Part shown: positions 7,738 to 16,520 of the stretch, piece by piece
Position numbering within the stretch: the first letter of the stretch is position 1
How the letters are laid out: every line of letters starts with the position of its first letter
NCBI GenBank assembly: GCA_965217565.1
Contig: CBDCIS010000003.1
Span: 248,001-312,000 of the forward strand
Length of the DNA: 64,000 nucleotides
Reading direction: 5' to 3'
Source: CBDCIS01 sp965217565
Lineage (GTDB): Bacteria > Chloroflexota > Dehalococcoidia > Lucifugimonadales > CATOSD01
Position numbers and translations under genes: made by a program
Notes under the pieces: generated by a model
What the model saw: only the letters and a program-made list of their open reading frames with translations
Told to the model about the DNA's origin: nothing
Databases searched by the model: none

Positions 7738-10143
7738 GCCTTTCCCTGTGCTTGGAGATGCATTGCGGAGATGGTTATAGCTCTCTTAAGTCCGAATATC
7801 GGAAGCAAACCGATCAAGAACGTTCTTCGTTATGCGGGACACATTATTGCTGTAGTTGTTGTGGGAAAGGCTGCCACACCAGGCGATTGAACCCACCGAG
7901 AAAACACCTCCACCGTCTGGCCCCTCGAAGTACACCAGGTCTGTCCTAACCAGGGGATTTTGACTTCCGCCCCGCCGCCTTCCGCGCGAATAGTCGCCGA
8001 CCGACTCAGCTTCAAAGATAAGCTGGTAATGGTCCGAAAAACCGGTAGCACATGCCAGAATCAGGGCGTGCGGAGGGGTACCCAGACTATAGTCCGCGCG
8101 GTCGATCTCAACGCCTCCGGCGCCGCCTTGCTTCAGACCAAAGTTCCCGATAACCTCGTCCTTTCCGATACCTTCAAAGATAAAGGCGGCTCTGGGATCG
8201 TAGCTGTCCTCCAATCGATGATACGGCATGCTGTAATCGAATCCAGTGCCGGTCGAGGAGCCTACCCCTAGGATGCGCCCCGACGGCCGGCCCCTGGCAT
8301 TCCAATTCATCCCTGCCTCACCTGTGAAGCTGTGGTTGTTTTGTCCCGCTTCATCGTGAGGCCGTGCTGCCGACCGGCGCATCTCAATACAATGCGTGCT
8401 GTCCGGAGGAAACGAGACTACCGAGAAGAAGCCGTTGCCGCCCAGGTACATGAGCCTCCCGCCACCAGCCAGATACGTGTCCATCGCGTCGAGTCCCTGT
8501 GACGACCAGTACTCGGGATGGCTTCCCGTCACGACCACGTTGTAGGCCCTAAAGAGGTCCGCACCTTCCAATTGAACGTCTTCGTCGGTGGCCACGTCGT
8601 AGTCGTACCCTTGCTCATCCAGCCAGTCCACCAGGTGCAAGTCCCCATTGAACTGCCAGGGACCGCCTCTGCCCAACCGGAGATACCAAAAGTTGTATTT
8701 GGGACGCATAGTCAGGTTGGGGCGACGGCGGGAAGTGTAGAACACAGGGGAGCCATCGGTATGAACGTCATAGGTGCTATTCAGGTGGTTCTCTTCGATG
8801 AATTTGTCTTGCGGGGTGGTGGGCACCCATCCAACCCGTCCGGAAAATTCGGTTCGGGCGTACGAATGGTTGTTGGCGTAGGTGAGATAGCTATTGGTGG
8901 GCACCAGAAACAGGATCTTGGATGTAGAGGCGCCAATTGACGGACGGACGAAGAACGGCACATAATCCTCAGAGTCACCCTCCATAAGACGGGCACCGTA
9001 CACCCCGCTCTTGAGGTCCGTTGGCACCTGGAACTCGAAGCTTACGTCCCATCGAGCGTCATCCAGGTCATCGTCGTGAAAGTGAATGGCCCCGTATTCC
9101 TGGGGAGCCCGGTTGAAGTCGATATAGTTCGCTGTCCAGTTGTGACCTGCCATCGCCCGGGTGGGCCTGTTAACTGTGTTGCCGTGCAGGCCGTTGTTGG
9201 AGCTATCGGTGGCTAGGTCAGAGGAGAAGTCTCTACCAAAGTCCCAGGCTCCAATGAGGCTATCCCCGAACTCTGAGGGCGAAGCGCCATCCCGGAGCGC
9301 TTCAAGCTCTTGTAAGCTCAGGCCGCGCCCGAAAACCGCCGGTCGGTCGATTTTACCGTTGTAGAGGCCAGCTATGCTCGGTCTAGCGGATTCCTCTCCC
9401 TCGCAGTAGCCCGCCATTATGAGTGGCATACCATTCTCAGCGATTCCCAACTGCCCGATGTCTCTTTCGACCACCGCAGCAGTCTCATCCATGGGCCAAA
9501 TGGTCTTGGGTTGCTGGTACAGCAAAACCCTTCCAGTGGATGAGTCATAGGACGCGGCCACAAAGTACCAGGCGGGCGCGTGCAAGGCCGGCGCGCGCAC
9601 GGGCACACCGGTGGAAATGCGCTCCACCCGCCCGTCGCTGCCCCCGACCCATAAGGTTAGGCCATTGTCGCCGTCCAGGACCAGGCCATAGCCTGTGCCA
9701 CTGGAATCCGACCACTTGGTCAGCAGGCCTTGCGAGTCCTTGGTAGGGGTGGTAGAGGAGATCCAGGCTAGCAGCGTAAAGCTCTCCTTCATTCTCAAGA
9801 GTGCGTGGTCCGGGACGACGACGTAGGACCCTATCACCAATTTCTGGAACTGACCCGAAAAGGTCCCAACATTCTGAACGAGCTTCTCCTTGAAACCCGG
9901 CCCCTCGGGGTTGAGGTCACCATGGATCAGCCGCACAATGTCGGCTTGGTAGCTTGGTAGCTTGCAACTCACCATAAACCGAATTGTATCCCCTGCGCGT
10001 ACGCTGAATCGGTCGGCATAGCCCACTATATCCATCGTATCCTCCCTGCGTTCGAAAACTCTTATGCGGGCATGTTAGCATCGGCCCAGCCTATTGACAA
10101 GAGCCTTGATGCGTCTGTTGGTTGCTGTACATCCGCCTCCTTG
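7478..10143. repeat. Direct duplication, unit 2
   Basis: Second unit of the block at 4428-7071, in the same orientation. It contains the 3' dppC remnant, the second dimethylformamidase-like gene and the same 108-bp upstream region (10036-10143 compared with 6959-7071), so both enzyme genes should have the same promoter. Confidence 0.85.
7786..10035 (-). CDS. N,N-dimethylformamidase large-subunit-like protein, copy 2
   Basis: A 749-residue paralogue of the protein at 4736-6958 with the same domain order and intact VVTGSHPEYWS and GGGRLMYLGGNG motifs. The N-terminal 330 residues are nearly identical to copy 1 apart from an insertion after the LamG segment STGVP (VRAPALHAPAW against LRRGVW). 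The catalytic half differs more: the segment around YANNHSYARTEFSGRVGW, the WYLRLGRGG loop, the region after the GGNG strand, and the tail before the last 45 residues. This looks like an enzyme with altered substrate preference, maintained as a gene because its frame is intact despite the divergence. Confidence 0.75.
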   Translation of the reverse strand: MDIVGYADRFSVRAGDTIRFMVSCKLPSYQADIVRLIHGDLNPEGPGFKEKLVQNVGTFSGQFQKLVIGSYVVVPDHALLRMKESFTLLAWISSTTPTKDSQGLLTKWSDSSGTGYGLVLDGDNGLTLWVGGSDGRVERISTGVPVRAPALHAPAWYFVAASYDSSTGRVLLYQQPKTIWPMDETAAVVERDIGQLGIAENGMPLIMAGYCEGEESARPSIAGLYNGKIDRPAVFGRGLSLQELEALRDGASPSEFGDSLIGAWDFGRDFSSDLATDSSNNGLHGNTVNRPTRAMAGHNWTANYIDFNRAPQEYGAIHFHDDDLDDARWDVSFEFQVPTDLKSGVYGARLMEGDSEDYVPFFVRPSIGASTSKILFLVPTNSYLTYANNHSYARTEFSGRVGWVPTTPQDKFIEENHLNSTYDVHTDGSPVFYTSRRRPNLTMRPKYNFWYLRLGRGGPWQFNGDLHLVDWLDEQGYDYDVATDEDVQLEGADLFRAYNVVVTGSHPEYWSSQGLDAMDTYLAGGGRLMYLGGNGFFSVVSFPPDSTHCIEMRRSAARPHDEAGQNNHSFTGEAGMNWNARGRPSGRILGVGSSTGTGFDYSMPYHRLEDSYDPRAAFIFEGIGKDEVIGNFGLKQGGAGGVEIDRADYSLGTPPHALILACATGFSDHYQLIFEAESVGDYSRGRRRGGSQNPLVRTDLVYFEGPDGGGVFSVGSIAWCGSLSHNNYSNNVSRITKNVLDRFASDIRT

Positions 10144-10355
10144 CCATCGAGAGCGGCGTACTCTCTCCCCTCCAGAGGGGGTCCCCCTTTGCCAAGGGCC
10201 GAGTCTGCTCTCTAGATCGACGGGTTAGGAGCTTTGGCTTTGCTGGATATCGACAAGATGATGGTAGGGGACCCTAAGCGAGTACCCATCTTTGTGGAAC
10301 CCAAATGACAAGCCCACCGTCGTCAAAGGAGGTTGGCTGATAATGGGAGCTTAAA

Positions 10356-11231
10356 TCAGCGGGCGAGGCGTCTGAGCCTAGGGTCCCAGAAATCGCGCAA
10401 CCAGTCGCCAGAGACGTTGATGGCTATTATGGCTAAAGCGAGGGTGACGCCCGGGAAAACTACCAGCCACCAAGCTGCCTCCATAAACACCTTGCCATCG
10501 CTCAGTAGAGAACCTAAGGAAGGAAAAGGCGGCTGGACTCCAAGTCCCAGAAAGCTCAAGGACCCCTCAATAATTAAAGCTACCGACAGAGTGTAAGAGA
10601 GCTGGACTAAGATGGCCGCCATCACGTTAGGCAACACGTGGCGAAGGACGATCCGTACCGGCGACGCTCCCATGGCCCGTGCTGCCGTTACATAATCCCG
10701 TTCGCGAACGCTTAGTGTGGGCCCACGCACAACGCGACTGAAAGAGGGACATGTGACGATGATGATAGTAATGATTACGCCCTTTATCCCAGGCCCCAAA
10801 AGGGCGGCGATGAGGACAGCCATTAGCAGCACGGGGAAGGCAAAGATGATGTCCATCAGACGCATGACTATTTCGTCCACTTTCCCCCCGACGTAGCCAG
10901 CTATCAGACCTATGAGGGCGCCGACCATAGCAGCGAGCAACGCAGACGTAATCGCAAGGCCTAGAGAGACCCGAAGGGCGATAACAAGCCTGGCCAGTAC
11001 ACTCCTGCCCAGGTGATCGTTCCCGAAGGGAAACTCCCTGGATGGGCCAGTCAATACCTCCACGGGGTTAATGAATTCTGCGTTTCCAGTTCCTAAAGTA
11101 GGACCAACCAGCGCTACCAAGACTGTTACAAGAAGAAACACCAGTGGAATCGATGCACCCGGGTGTCGGCGCGCCAAGCTAAGTAAAGCCCCCATGTGCC
11201 TAGCGGTTGAACTTATGTTTGCCACAGCCAT
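10356..11231 (-). CDS. ABC transporter permease, DppC/OppC type
   Basis: A 291-residue permease with the family's FGNDHLGRSVLARLVIALRVSL region, the coupling loop RDYVTAARAMGASPVRIVLRHVLPN and the C-terminal GSLSFLGLGVQPPFPSLG and WDPRLRR. It is last in a minus-strand transport operon, 6 bp after the DppB-type gene, so translation is probably coupled. It is clearly related to, but not a recent copy of, the permease at 3800-4687. Confidence 0.9.
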   Translation of the reverse strand: MAVANISSTARHMGALLSLARRHPGASIPLVFLLVTVLVALVGPTLGTGNAEFINPVEVLTGPSREFPFGNDHLGRSVLARLVIALRVSLGLAITSALLAAMVGALIGLIAGYVGGKVDEIVMRLMDIIFAFPVLLMAVLIAALLGPGIKGVIITIIIVTCPSFSRVVRGPTLSVRERDYVTAARAMGASPVRIVLRHVLPNVMAAILVQLSYTLSVALIIEGSLSFLGLGVQPPFPSLGSLLSDGKVFMEAAWWLVVFPGVTLALAIIAINVSGDWLRDFWDPRLRRLAR

Positions 11232-11237
11232 ATCGAT

Positions 11238-12185
11238 CTAGTACCTGATGCGCGGATCCAAAAAGGCGTAAACGACGTCTGTGATGAAGTTGACCAACAC
11301 AAACATCGCGGCGCCGAAAAGAACGGCACCTTGGGCTACGGGATAGTCTCGCCCCATCACCCCTTGGAGGGCAAAACGGCCCAGCCCTGGTAACGAGAAG
11401 ATCTGTTCAACAATGAGAGTTCCGCTCAGAAGGTAGCCCATATTGATTCCTACGACGGTTACGGTGGGGATTAGGGCATTGCGTAGGACATGCCGCCGCA
11501 AAACTATGTAATCGCCCAGACCCTTGCTATGTGCAGTGGTCACGAAGGGCTCCGACAGAACCTCGAGCATGGTGGATCTGGTAAAACGCATCACGACAGC
11601 AGTGGTAATGGCTCCGAGAGTAAAGACTGGAAGGACCATAGAACCAAAATGACCCAAAAGGTTTTCGCTGGGTGGTACATAACCAGCAATGGGGAGCCCC
11701 AGATGTAAGGTGGAGACAAAAAAGATGAGGAATGTGCCTATTACAAAGCTAGGGATAGATAACCCAAGGATTGCCCCCAACTGAATAATAATACCCACAC
11801 CTTTACCCCGCCAGATGGCGCTAATAACACCTGAGGGTACGCCCACTACGACCGAGAACAGGGTCGCGAGCAGCGCTAGCTCAGCACTCACCCGTCCTCG
11901 GTTGTAAATCTCTTTTCGTACAGGAATCCGGCTCCTTAGGGAGGTTCCAAGATCGCCTTTCAGGGCATTCCCCAGCCAGACGCCATACTGTACTATCAGC
12001 GGCCTATCAAGGCCATATTTTTTATTTACATGCTCTATGAGCTCGGGGTGCTCAATGGCTATTTCTCCTAGATAGCTCTTGGCGAATCCCCCTGGAACGA
12101 AGTGAAGCACTGTGAAAATTATTGTGGCTACCCCTAAGAGGGTGAACAGAGCCGTCACCGTCCGAGTAACAAGAAATCTGGTCAT
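11238..12185 (-). CDS. ABC transporter permease, DppB/OppB type
   Basis: A 315-residue permease with an N-terminal helix, LHFVPGG motif, the GLDRPLIVQYGVWLGNALKGDLG segment, coupling loop HSKGLGDYIVLRRHVLRNALIPT, and C-terminal LDPRIRY. It is the first membrane component after the binding protein at 12825-14606, from which it is separated by an unusually long 639-bp gap; the DppC-type partner follows immediately. Confidence 0.9.
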   Translation of the reverse strand: MTRFLVTRTVTALFTLLGVATIIFTVLHFVPGGFAKSYLGEIAIEHPELIEHVNKKYGLDRPLIVQYGVWLGNALKGDLGTSLRSRIPVRKEIYNRGRVSAELALLATLFSVVVGVPSGVISAIWRGKGVGIIIQLGAILGLSIPSFVIGTFLIFFVSTLHLGLPIAGYVPPSENLLGHFGSMVLPVFTLGAITTAVVMRFTRSTMLEVLSEPFVTTAHSKGLGDYIVLRRHVLRNALIPTVTVVGINMGYLLSGTLIVEQIFSLPGLGRFALQGVMGRDYPVAQGAVLFGAAMFVLVNFITDVVYAFLDPRIRY

Positions 12186-12824
12186 AATTCCCCAGACGCG
12201 CCAAAGATAACGCGATAAGCGCTAAAGTGGCACCTAGTCCTGACGGATAGGTGCCAACCGCGTACCCCTTCTGTCAAACTCATCGTGTCAGTGGAGTTTT
12301 AGCTCTCGCGAGGTATCCAGCGCATTGAAGTAGTCCTCGCTAATCTTCCCCGAACACTGGTAGCTGCCACCGACCTTAGACTGTTAGGTTCTCGGGTCGG
12401 CCCGAAAAACATGCAAGATTCCTCATGTTCAGCAGGACTGCCCGCGGGTGCATTACCTATGAAAGTGTCGTCGCCTCCAGTATGCTAGAGTCCATGGGTA
12501 TGGATGTGGACCTAACCACACGTGGAGGCGAACCAAGTGCCAGTATATCAGTTTTGTCTCTCGTGAAGGCCAGGGGTGCCTGCCGCACTTGTTGCTCTCG
12601 CACCGTGGAGACCATGTGGTGGGCAAGGTAACTCTGAAGCGGCTTTACTCTTACTGCCTCCTGAGGTGTGAGAATGGGTTTTACCCCGTGACAAGCCCTT
12701 GAACTATCCGAGCGTGCCAGGCAACGGGACATCCAGGTGTGACCGGGTGAAACATTGCCCAACAGGCACCTCTACATACCGCCTCCATAGACGGCTACAA
12801 AACTGTCGGTAGGAAACAAACCCA
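12186..12824. other. 639-bp intergenic gap inside a transport cluster
   Basis: The space between the binding-protein gene and its permeases is long for an operon. Neither strand has a reading frame with recognisable protein features or a ribosome binding site, and I see no IS ends. It may hold a separate promoter for the permeases or the remains of a lost gene; nothing specific can be supported. Confidence 0.4.
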
Positions 12825-14606
12825 TTATTTCAGCAGATGAACCTCCTGAATGGCTTTCCATAATGGAACCCCGAACCCGTCAACCTTTTCAAATTTGAGC
12901 CCCCCCACGATATCCTTTCTCCACGCAAGCAGTGTGTCCTTTGTAATCACAGGCAGATGGAAGGCCAGCTCAGCATACTTCCGCTCCACATCATGGACCC
13001 GCTGTACGCGAAGGCTTGCATCGACCTCGTTGGCCATGGCACCCAGTAGCTCGTGGAATTCGGGTTCGACCAGGCCGTACCTTGTCTTGAGGGACTGCTC
13101 GTTATAACCCAACAAGTTAAGGACCGGGTCGGTGTATCCGGCGCTCCAGGATACTAGAGTGTCGTACTCCCCCGCGAATAGGCCGTCAATCCACACGCTC
13201 TGTTCTTGCACAACAATCTCCGCTTCCATACCCGCTTTAGCCCACTGCTGCTTCAACAGTTGCCCGATGGTAACTGTCAGCGGAATGTATGGAGTCACCA
13301 TCATCTGACCTACGTCCGCACCGTTAGCGTACCCTGCGTCGGCCAGTAGTTTCTTAGCTTTTTCCACATCGTAGGTGTATCCAGGCAGGTCCTCCAGTGG
13401 GATAGCAAACTCACCACGCAGGGCCGAAACCATCGCTGTCGGCCTGGCATATCCGAACGCAGCAACTCGCGCAATTTCCGCGCGATCGGTTGCGTACATC
13501 AAAGCCTGGCGCACCCGTACATCTGCCAGTGCAGGGTTTTTACTAACAGGGTTGGCGGCTTGCACGTCTATCCGATAGTAGTTGGTCGTCGGTTGGTCGC
13601 GAATAGTGAGGTTAGGGTCGCCCTCTGCTATGTCCAGCATCTTTGGGTTTTCAAAGTAGGTCAGATGTATTTCCCCCACCCGCAGCGCAGCTAGACGTGT
13701 AGCATCATCGGGGATTATAGGCTCATCCACCCCGTCCAATATAGGGACATCCCTTCCCAACAGTTTTGGCTGCCAGTAATCGTCGAATTTATCTAAGCGC
13801 CAGCGAGCGTCCTTTACCCACTCAGTCACCTCAAAAGGCCCGGCGCCAAGCATTTCTTCCTCCATGTTAATCGTACCCTCGGCAACTTCGGCTCCTGGGA
13901 CGATGGCGTGATTCATGTGGCCTATCATGGGGAGCACCAGCGCGTTAGGCTCTGCCACGGTGATGCTGAACTCGTAGGGCCCTATCACCTTGATTTCAGG
14001 GCCAAGGCCAAAGAGCTTGCGCCCCCAGTATCCACCGACATCTGGGTCTACCGAGCGCTTGAGGCTGAACACTGCATCATCCGCGCTGACCTCCCGGCCA
14101 GTGGGGAACTTGGTGCCCTTGTTATTCTTCCGGTGGAACTGGAGATCTTTACGGAGCTGGAACACATATGTTTTATTGTCGGAGGTCTTCCAGCTTTCTG
14201 CTAGAAGGGGAACAAAGTTGAGGTCTTCGTCGACGTACAGGATGCTCTCGTATACCATGGTGGTAATCTTCCACGTCGCTTCACACCCGCCTCCGGGGCC
14301 GTGGACGTCAAGGCCACAAACATCAGCTATCTTCCCGATGATCAACCTGCCCCCTCTTTTGACCGGCTTGGCGGCTGGCGCTGTTGTGGCTGCGGGTTGC
14401 ACAAGTGCAACCGGCGCGGGCGCTGAGGTAGCCGTAGGCTGTACCTGTGCGGCCGGCGCGGGCGCCGTTGTGGCCGATGGTTGCGCCTGTGCGGCCGGCG
14501 CGACGGTCGGCTCGTCCTCAGCTGCACCACAGGCTAGTGCGACGGTAAGAACCGCCGCAAGCGCAAAGCCTATCATTAGTCTTCTATCCACAGATTTTAG
14601 CTGCAT
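12825..14606 (-). CDS. Peptide/nickel-type substrate-binding lipoprotein (SBP family 5)
   Basis: A 593-residue extracytoplasmic binding protein. Residues 1-26 form a lipoprotein signal ending in the lipobox LAC (Cys26). A linker of about 50 residues follows, with three near-repeats of APAAQAQPSATT type. The SBP_bac_5 domain starts near residue 80 (GGRLIIGKI) and shows the usual signatures, including VRQALMYATDRAEI and the ADAGYANG segment of the second lobe. A ribosome binding site (GGAGAGGAG) precedes the ATG, and a promoter is visible at 14679-14708. It probably delivers substrate to the permeases at 10356-12185. Ligand unknown. Confidence 0.9.
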   Translation of the reverse strand: MQLKSVDRRLMIGFALAAVLTVALACGAAEDEPTVAPAAQAQPSATTAPAPAAQVQPTATSAPAPVALVQPAATTAPAAKPVKRGGRLIIGKIADVCGLDVHGPGGGCEATWKITTMVYESILYVDEDLNFVPLLAESWKTSDNKTYVFQLRKDLQFHRKNNKGTKFPTGREVSADDAVFSLKRSVDPDVGGYWGRKLFGLGPEIKVIGPYEFSITVAEPNALVLPMIGHMNHAIVPGAEVAEGTINMEEEMLGAGPFEVTEWVKDARWRLDKFDDYWQPKLLGRDVPILDGVDEPIIPDDATRLAALRVGEIHLTYFENPKMLDIAEGDPNLTIRDQPTTNYYRIDVQAANPVSKNPALADVRVRQALMYATDRAEIARVAAFGYARPTAMVSALRGEFAIPLEDLPGYTYDVEKAKKLLADAGYANGADVGQMMVTPYIPLTVTIGQLLKQQWAKAGMEAEIVVQEQSVWIDGLFAGEYDTLVSWSAGYTDPVLNLLGYNEQSLKTRYGLVEPEFHELLGAMANEVDASLRVQRVHDVERKYAELAFHLPVITKDTLLAWRKDIVGGLKFEKVDGFGVPLWKAIQEVHLLK

Positions 14607-14678
14607 GGTGCCATACTCCTCTCCTTCGAAGCTCTAACGTCTCCACCCAAAGACATTGTCGCATTGCGATAATCCGTC

Positions 14679-14708
14679 ATCTTAGACACAAACATCCCCA
14701 ATTGTCAA
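14679..14708 (-). promoter_or_regulatory. Sigma-70-type promoter of the binding-protein gene
   Basis: On the minus strand TTGACA (14708-14703) and TAAGAT (14684-14679) are 18 bp apart, about 75 bp upstream of the ATG at 14606. It is divergent from the promoter at 14757-14785. Confidence 0.55.
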
Positions 14709-14756
14709 CTCCTCGGATGGAACGGTACTGTCTCAGTTTCAATCAGGGAATTTCTC

Positions 14757-14785
14757 TTGACAAATGTTCGGAAATTCTCCATAAT
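14757..14785 (+). promoter_or_regulatory. Near-consensus sigma-70-type promoter
   Basis: TTGACA (14757-14762), a 17-bp spacer and CATAAT (14780-14785): the best promoter match noticed in the window. It points at the small lysine-rich reading frame at 14853 with a leader of about 60 nt. Confidence 0.6.
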
Positions 14786-14852
14786 GGGGAACGCCTCGGT
14801 GGGTTCCTACATCGAGGCGTAAAATTCGGCAGAGAGCCAGAGGTATACGACT

Positions 14853-15017
14853 GTGGCAGACAAGCCCAAAGACAAACCCAAGAGCGAGACGCAAGAACCG
14901 AAGAAGGAAGCGCCCGACCCGAAGCGTCCCGTTCTTAGGGTACACGTTGAGGACTCGGAGACAAGGGCTGGACGTTCAGAGGACGGCAAGAAGGACAAGC
15001 CACGTCGTAAGGGCTAG
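14853..15017 (+). CDS. Small lysine/proline-rich protein (54 aa)
   Basis: A GTG-initiated frame beginning VADKPKDKPKSETQEPKKE and ending KKDKPRRKG: a highly charged, probably disordered 54-residue protein. It is supported by the promoter at 14757-14785 and a weak AGAGG upstream of GTG. Its last 42 bp overlap, tail to tail, the minus-strand membrane protein gene. Function not recognised; the biased composition could also mean a chance frame, so confidence is moderate. Confidence 0.4.
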   Translation: MADKPKDKPKSETQEPKKEAPDPKRPVLRVHVEDSETRAGRSEDGKKDKPRRKG

Positions 15018-15455
15018 TACTTCTATGCCGAGGCCGACGACTGCGATTCTGAGACATAGTCCCTTGACACGAATCTTCTTGTACGTATCGCGGTACGCGG
15101 ATTCGACAAAGCGCCAGTACTGGACCTGAGCCTCTTCTCGGTTCATACCCCAATAGCTCTCTCTAAGGATCGAGGGGTCATCGGGGCCTGCAAACTCTTT
15201 TGGAAGCAAGACGAGCCAGCTTAAGAGCAGGACACCTAGGTACGACGCCGCGGCGACCACTAGCGGCGTAAGTGTCCAATCCAAGTCGATGGCATCTATG
15301 CGAGTTGCTGCAACACCAACGATCAGGCTGGCCGCCGCAAAGACACCGACAGCCTTCATATCAATGGAATCGCCAATCTTGGCTAGCTCATCTGGGGCCG
15401 TTCGACCCCACTCGAATGTCAGGTCTCTGCTAGGGGATTCACCAGTAGTTGCCAT
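14976..15455 (-). CDS. Membrane protein with paired N-terminal and single C-terminal helices
   Basis: A 159-residue protein. The ATG at 15455 is chosen because AGGAGG lies 7 bases upstream (15463-15468); a longer frame to 15506 has no such site. Two hydrophobic helices (about residues 32-53 and 62-84), a charged soluble segment rich in Glu, Arg and Tyr (about 85-135) and a final helix form a layout like SLATT or Pycsar-type (PycTM) effector membrane domains, in which the first helix also follows an acidic DxKA-like motif (here SIDMKAVG). That similarity is by eye and no cyclase or sensor gene is adjacent. Function is therefore unassigned. Confidence 0.65.
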   Translation of the reverse strand: MATTGESPSRDLTFEWGRTAPDELAKIGDSIDMKAVGVFAAASLIVGVAATRIDAIDLDWTLTPLVVAAASYLGVLLLSWLVLLPKEFAGPDDPSILRESYWGMNREEAQVQYWRFVESAYRDTYKKIRVKGLCLRIAVVGLGIEVLALTTWLVLLAVL

Positions 15456-15515
15456 CTCGTAACCTCCTACCAAGCAGAGTGTACAGGCCTTAGCTGGGCT
15501 TGACAATATGTATCA

Positions 15516-16394
15516 CTAGCCCTTCTTCCTGTACGACCCTTTTTGGGGACCTGGCGCCATCTCGTCCATCAGGTTCACCAGCCAGCGCATGTCCCTGGGA
15601 TACGTCGCTAGACCAGCGACCATCGCAGGCGTCCTCCTACCCAGGCTCATGTGGGGTCGGCAGAAGTTGTACCAGACCGACAGCAGCGCCAGTGCGTAGA
15701 TGTGGTTCTCTACCTTCTTGGAGAAGGCATTCGTCAGCCGGGTGAACCTACGCAGCGACATGCGGATAGTCAGGTTGTGCCGCTCTATGTGGGACGTGCT
15801 CACCTGGGCCATGTCGGGCGAGCCGGACACGCTCACCTTCTGAGCAAACGACACCCTGCCTGGTGAGTAGCGACGCTCTGGTCCCCTCGACGGAATGCCG
15901 CTGTACTGTTTCACCAACTGGGCGTAGTCAACGTTCGCGCCGAAGGCCCCTTCCACTGCCTCGAAGTAGGCCCTCAAGCCGTCAGTGGTCAACTGTACCC
16001 TGCTGGACAACCTGGATTGCAGGTCGGACATGAAGGCCTTAGCAGTGTCCGGGCTCCGGTCTCCCACCAGCCAGGAGATGAGCAGCTTGCTTTCCTTGTC
16101 TATTGCAGTCCAGGTCCAAACATCCCCGGCATGGTCTATGACCCCAGTGGCCTGTGCCGCGTTCTTCTGCTTCGCCAGGACGAACGACCAGATTTCGTCC
16201 GACTCAACGTAGCTGGCATTAACTCTGTGCACTGCCAGGTTGTGATACCACAGGCAGGTCCGGCCGGCATCGACCAACAGCTTGGACACAGTGTTTATCG
16301 AGATGCCCAAGACCCGCGAGACAGAGCGCATCGAACTACCCTCAACTAACATGCTGAGAGCCTGCATTCTCAACTCTGTCGATAGGCGATTCAC
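15516..16394 (-). CDS. IS1-family-type transposase
   Basis: A 292-residue transposase with an N-terminal helix-turn-helix (SMRSVSRVLGISINTVSKLL), then the DDE domain: ESDEIWSFV (first Asp), TDGLRAYFEAVEGAF (second Asp), and the ERHNLTIRMSLRRFTRLTNAFSKK block with the catalytic Glu. This domain pattern matches the single-ORF IS1 relatives (ISMhu11-like). The frame is intact. I could not define terminal inverted repeats with confidence, so element limits are not given. Confidence 0.8.
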   Translation of the reverse strand: MNRLSTELRMQALSMLVEGSSMRSVSRVLGISINTVSKLLVDAGRTCLWYHNLAVHRVNASYVESDEIWSFVLAKQKNAAQATGVIDHAGDVWTWTAIDKESKLLISWLVGDRSPDTAKAFMSDLQSRLSSRVQLTTDGLRAYFEAVEGAFGANVDYAQLVKQYSGIPSRGPERRYSPGRVSFAQKVSVSGSPDMAQVSTSHIERHNLTIRMSLRRFTRLTNAFSKKVENHIYALALLSVWYNFCRPHMSLGRRTPAMVAGLATYPRDMRWLVNLMDEMAPGPQKGSYRKKG

Positions 16395-16455
16395 TTACAT
16401 ATTATAGGATATTTGTGCGTATTTGGCAACACTTTCCTGCCACGATGTGGGATTC

Positions 16456-16491
16456 AAACGAAGACCCCCAGCGTTGTTGCGCTGGAGGTCT
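16456..16491 (-). terminator. Rho-independent-like terminator
   Basis: Read on the minus strand, a 12-bp stem (16491-16480 with 16473-16462, one G-U pair) and a 6-nt loop CAACAA are followed by a weak U-tract TCGTTT. It lies 30 bp beyond the stop of the 48-aa gene at 16521-16667. Confidence 0.6.
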
Positions 16492-16520
16492 CTCTCGCTA
16501 GGGACACCACTTACATCTTG

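Noticed and set aside
13990..14637. 215-codon plus-strand frame rich in Ala/Gly/Ser
   Set aside because: Antisense to the signal and repeated Ala/Pro linker of the binding-protein gene; its composition is explained by that linker.
16441..16500. tRNA-like sequence (TTTGAATCC on the minus strand with a nearby hairpin)
   Set aside because: The hairpin has a 12-bp stem and no anticodon loop of the right size, and no acceptor stem forms. It fits a terminator of the small minus-strand gene better.
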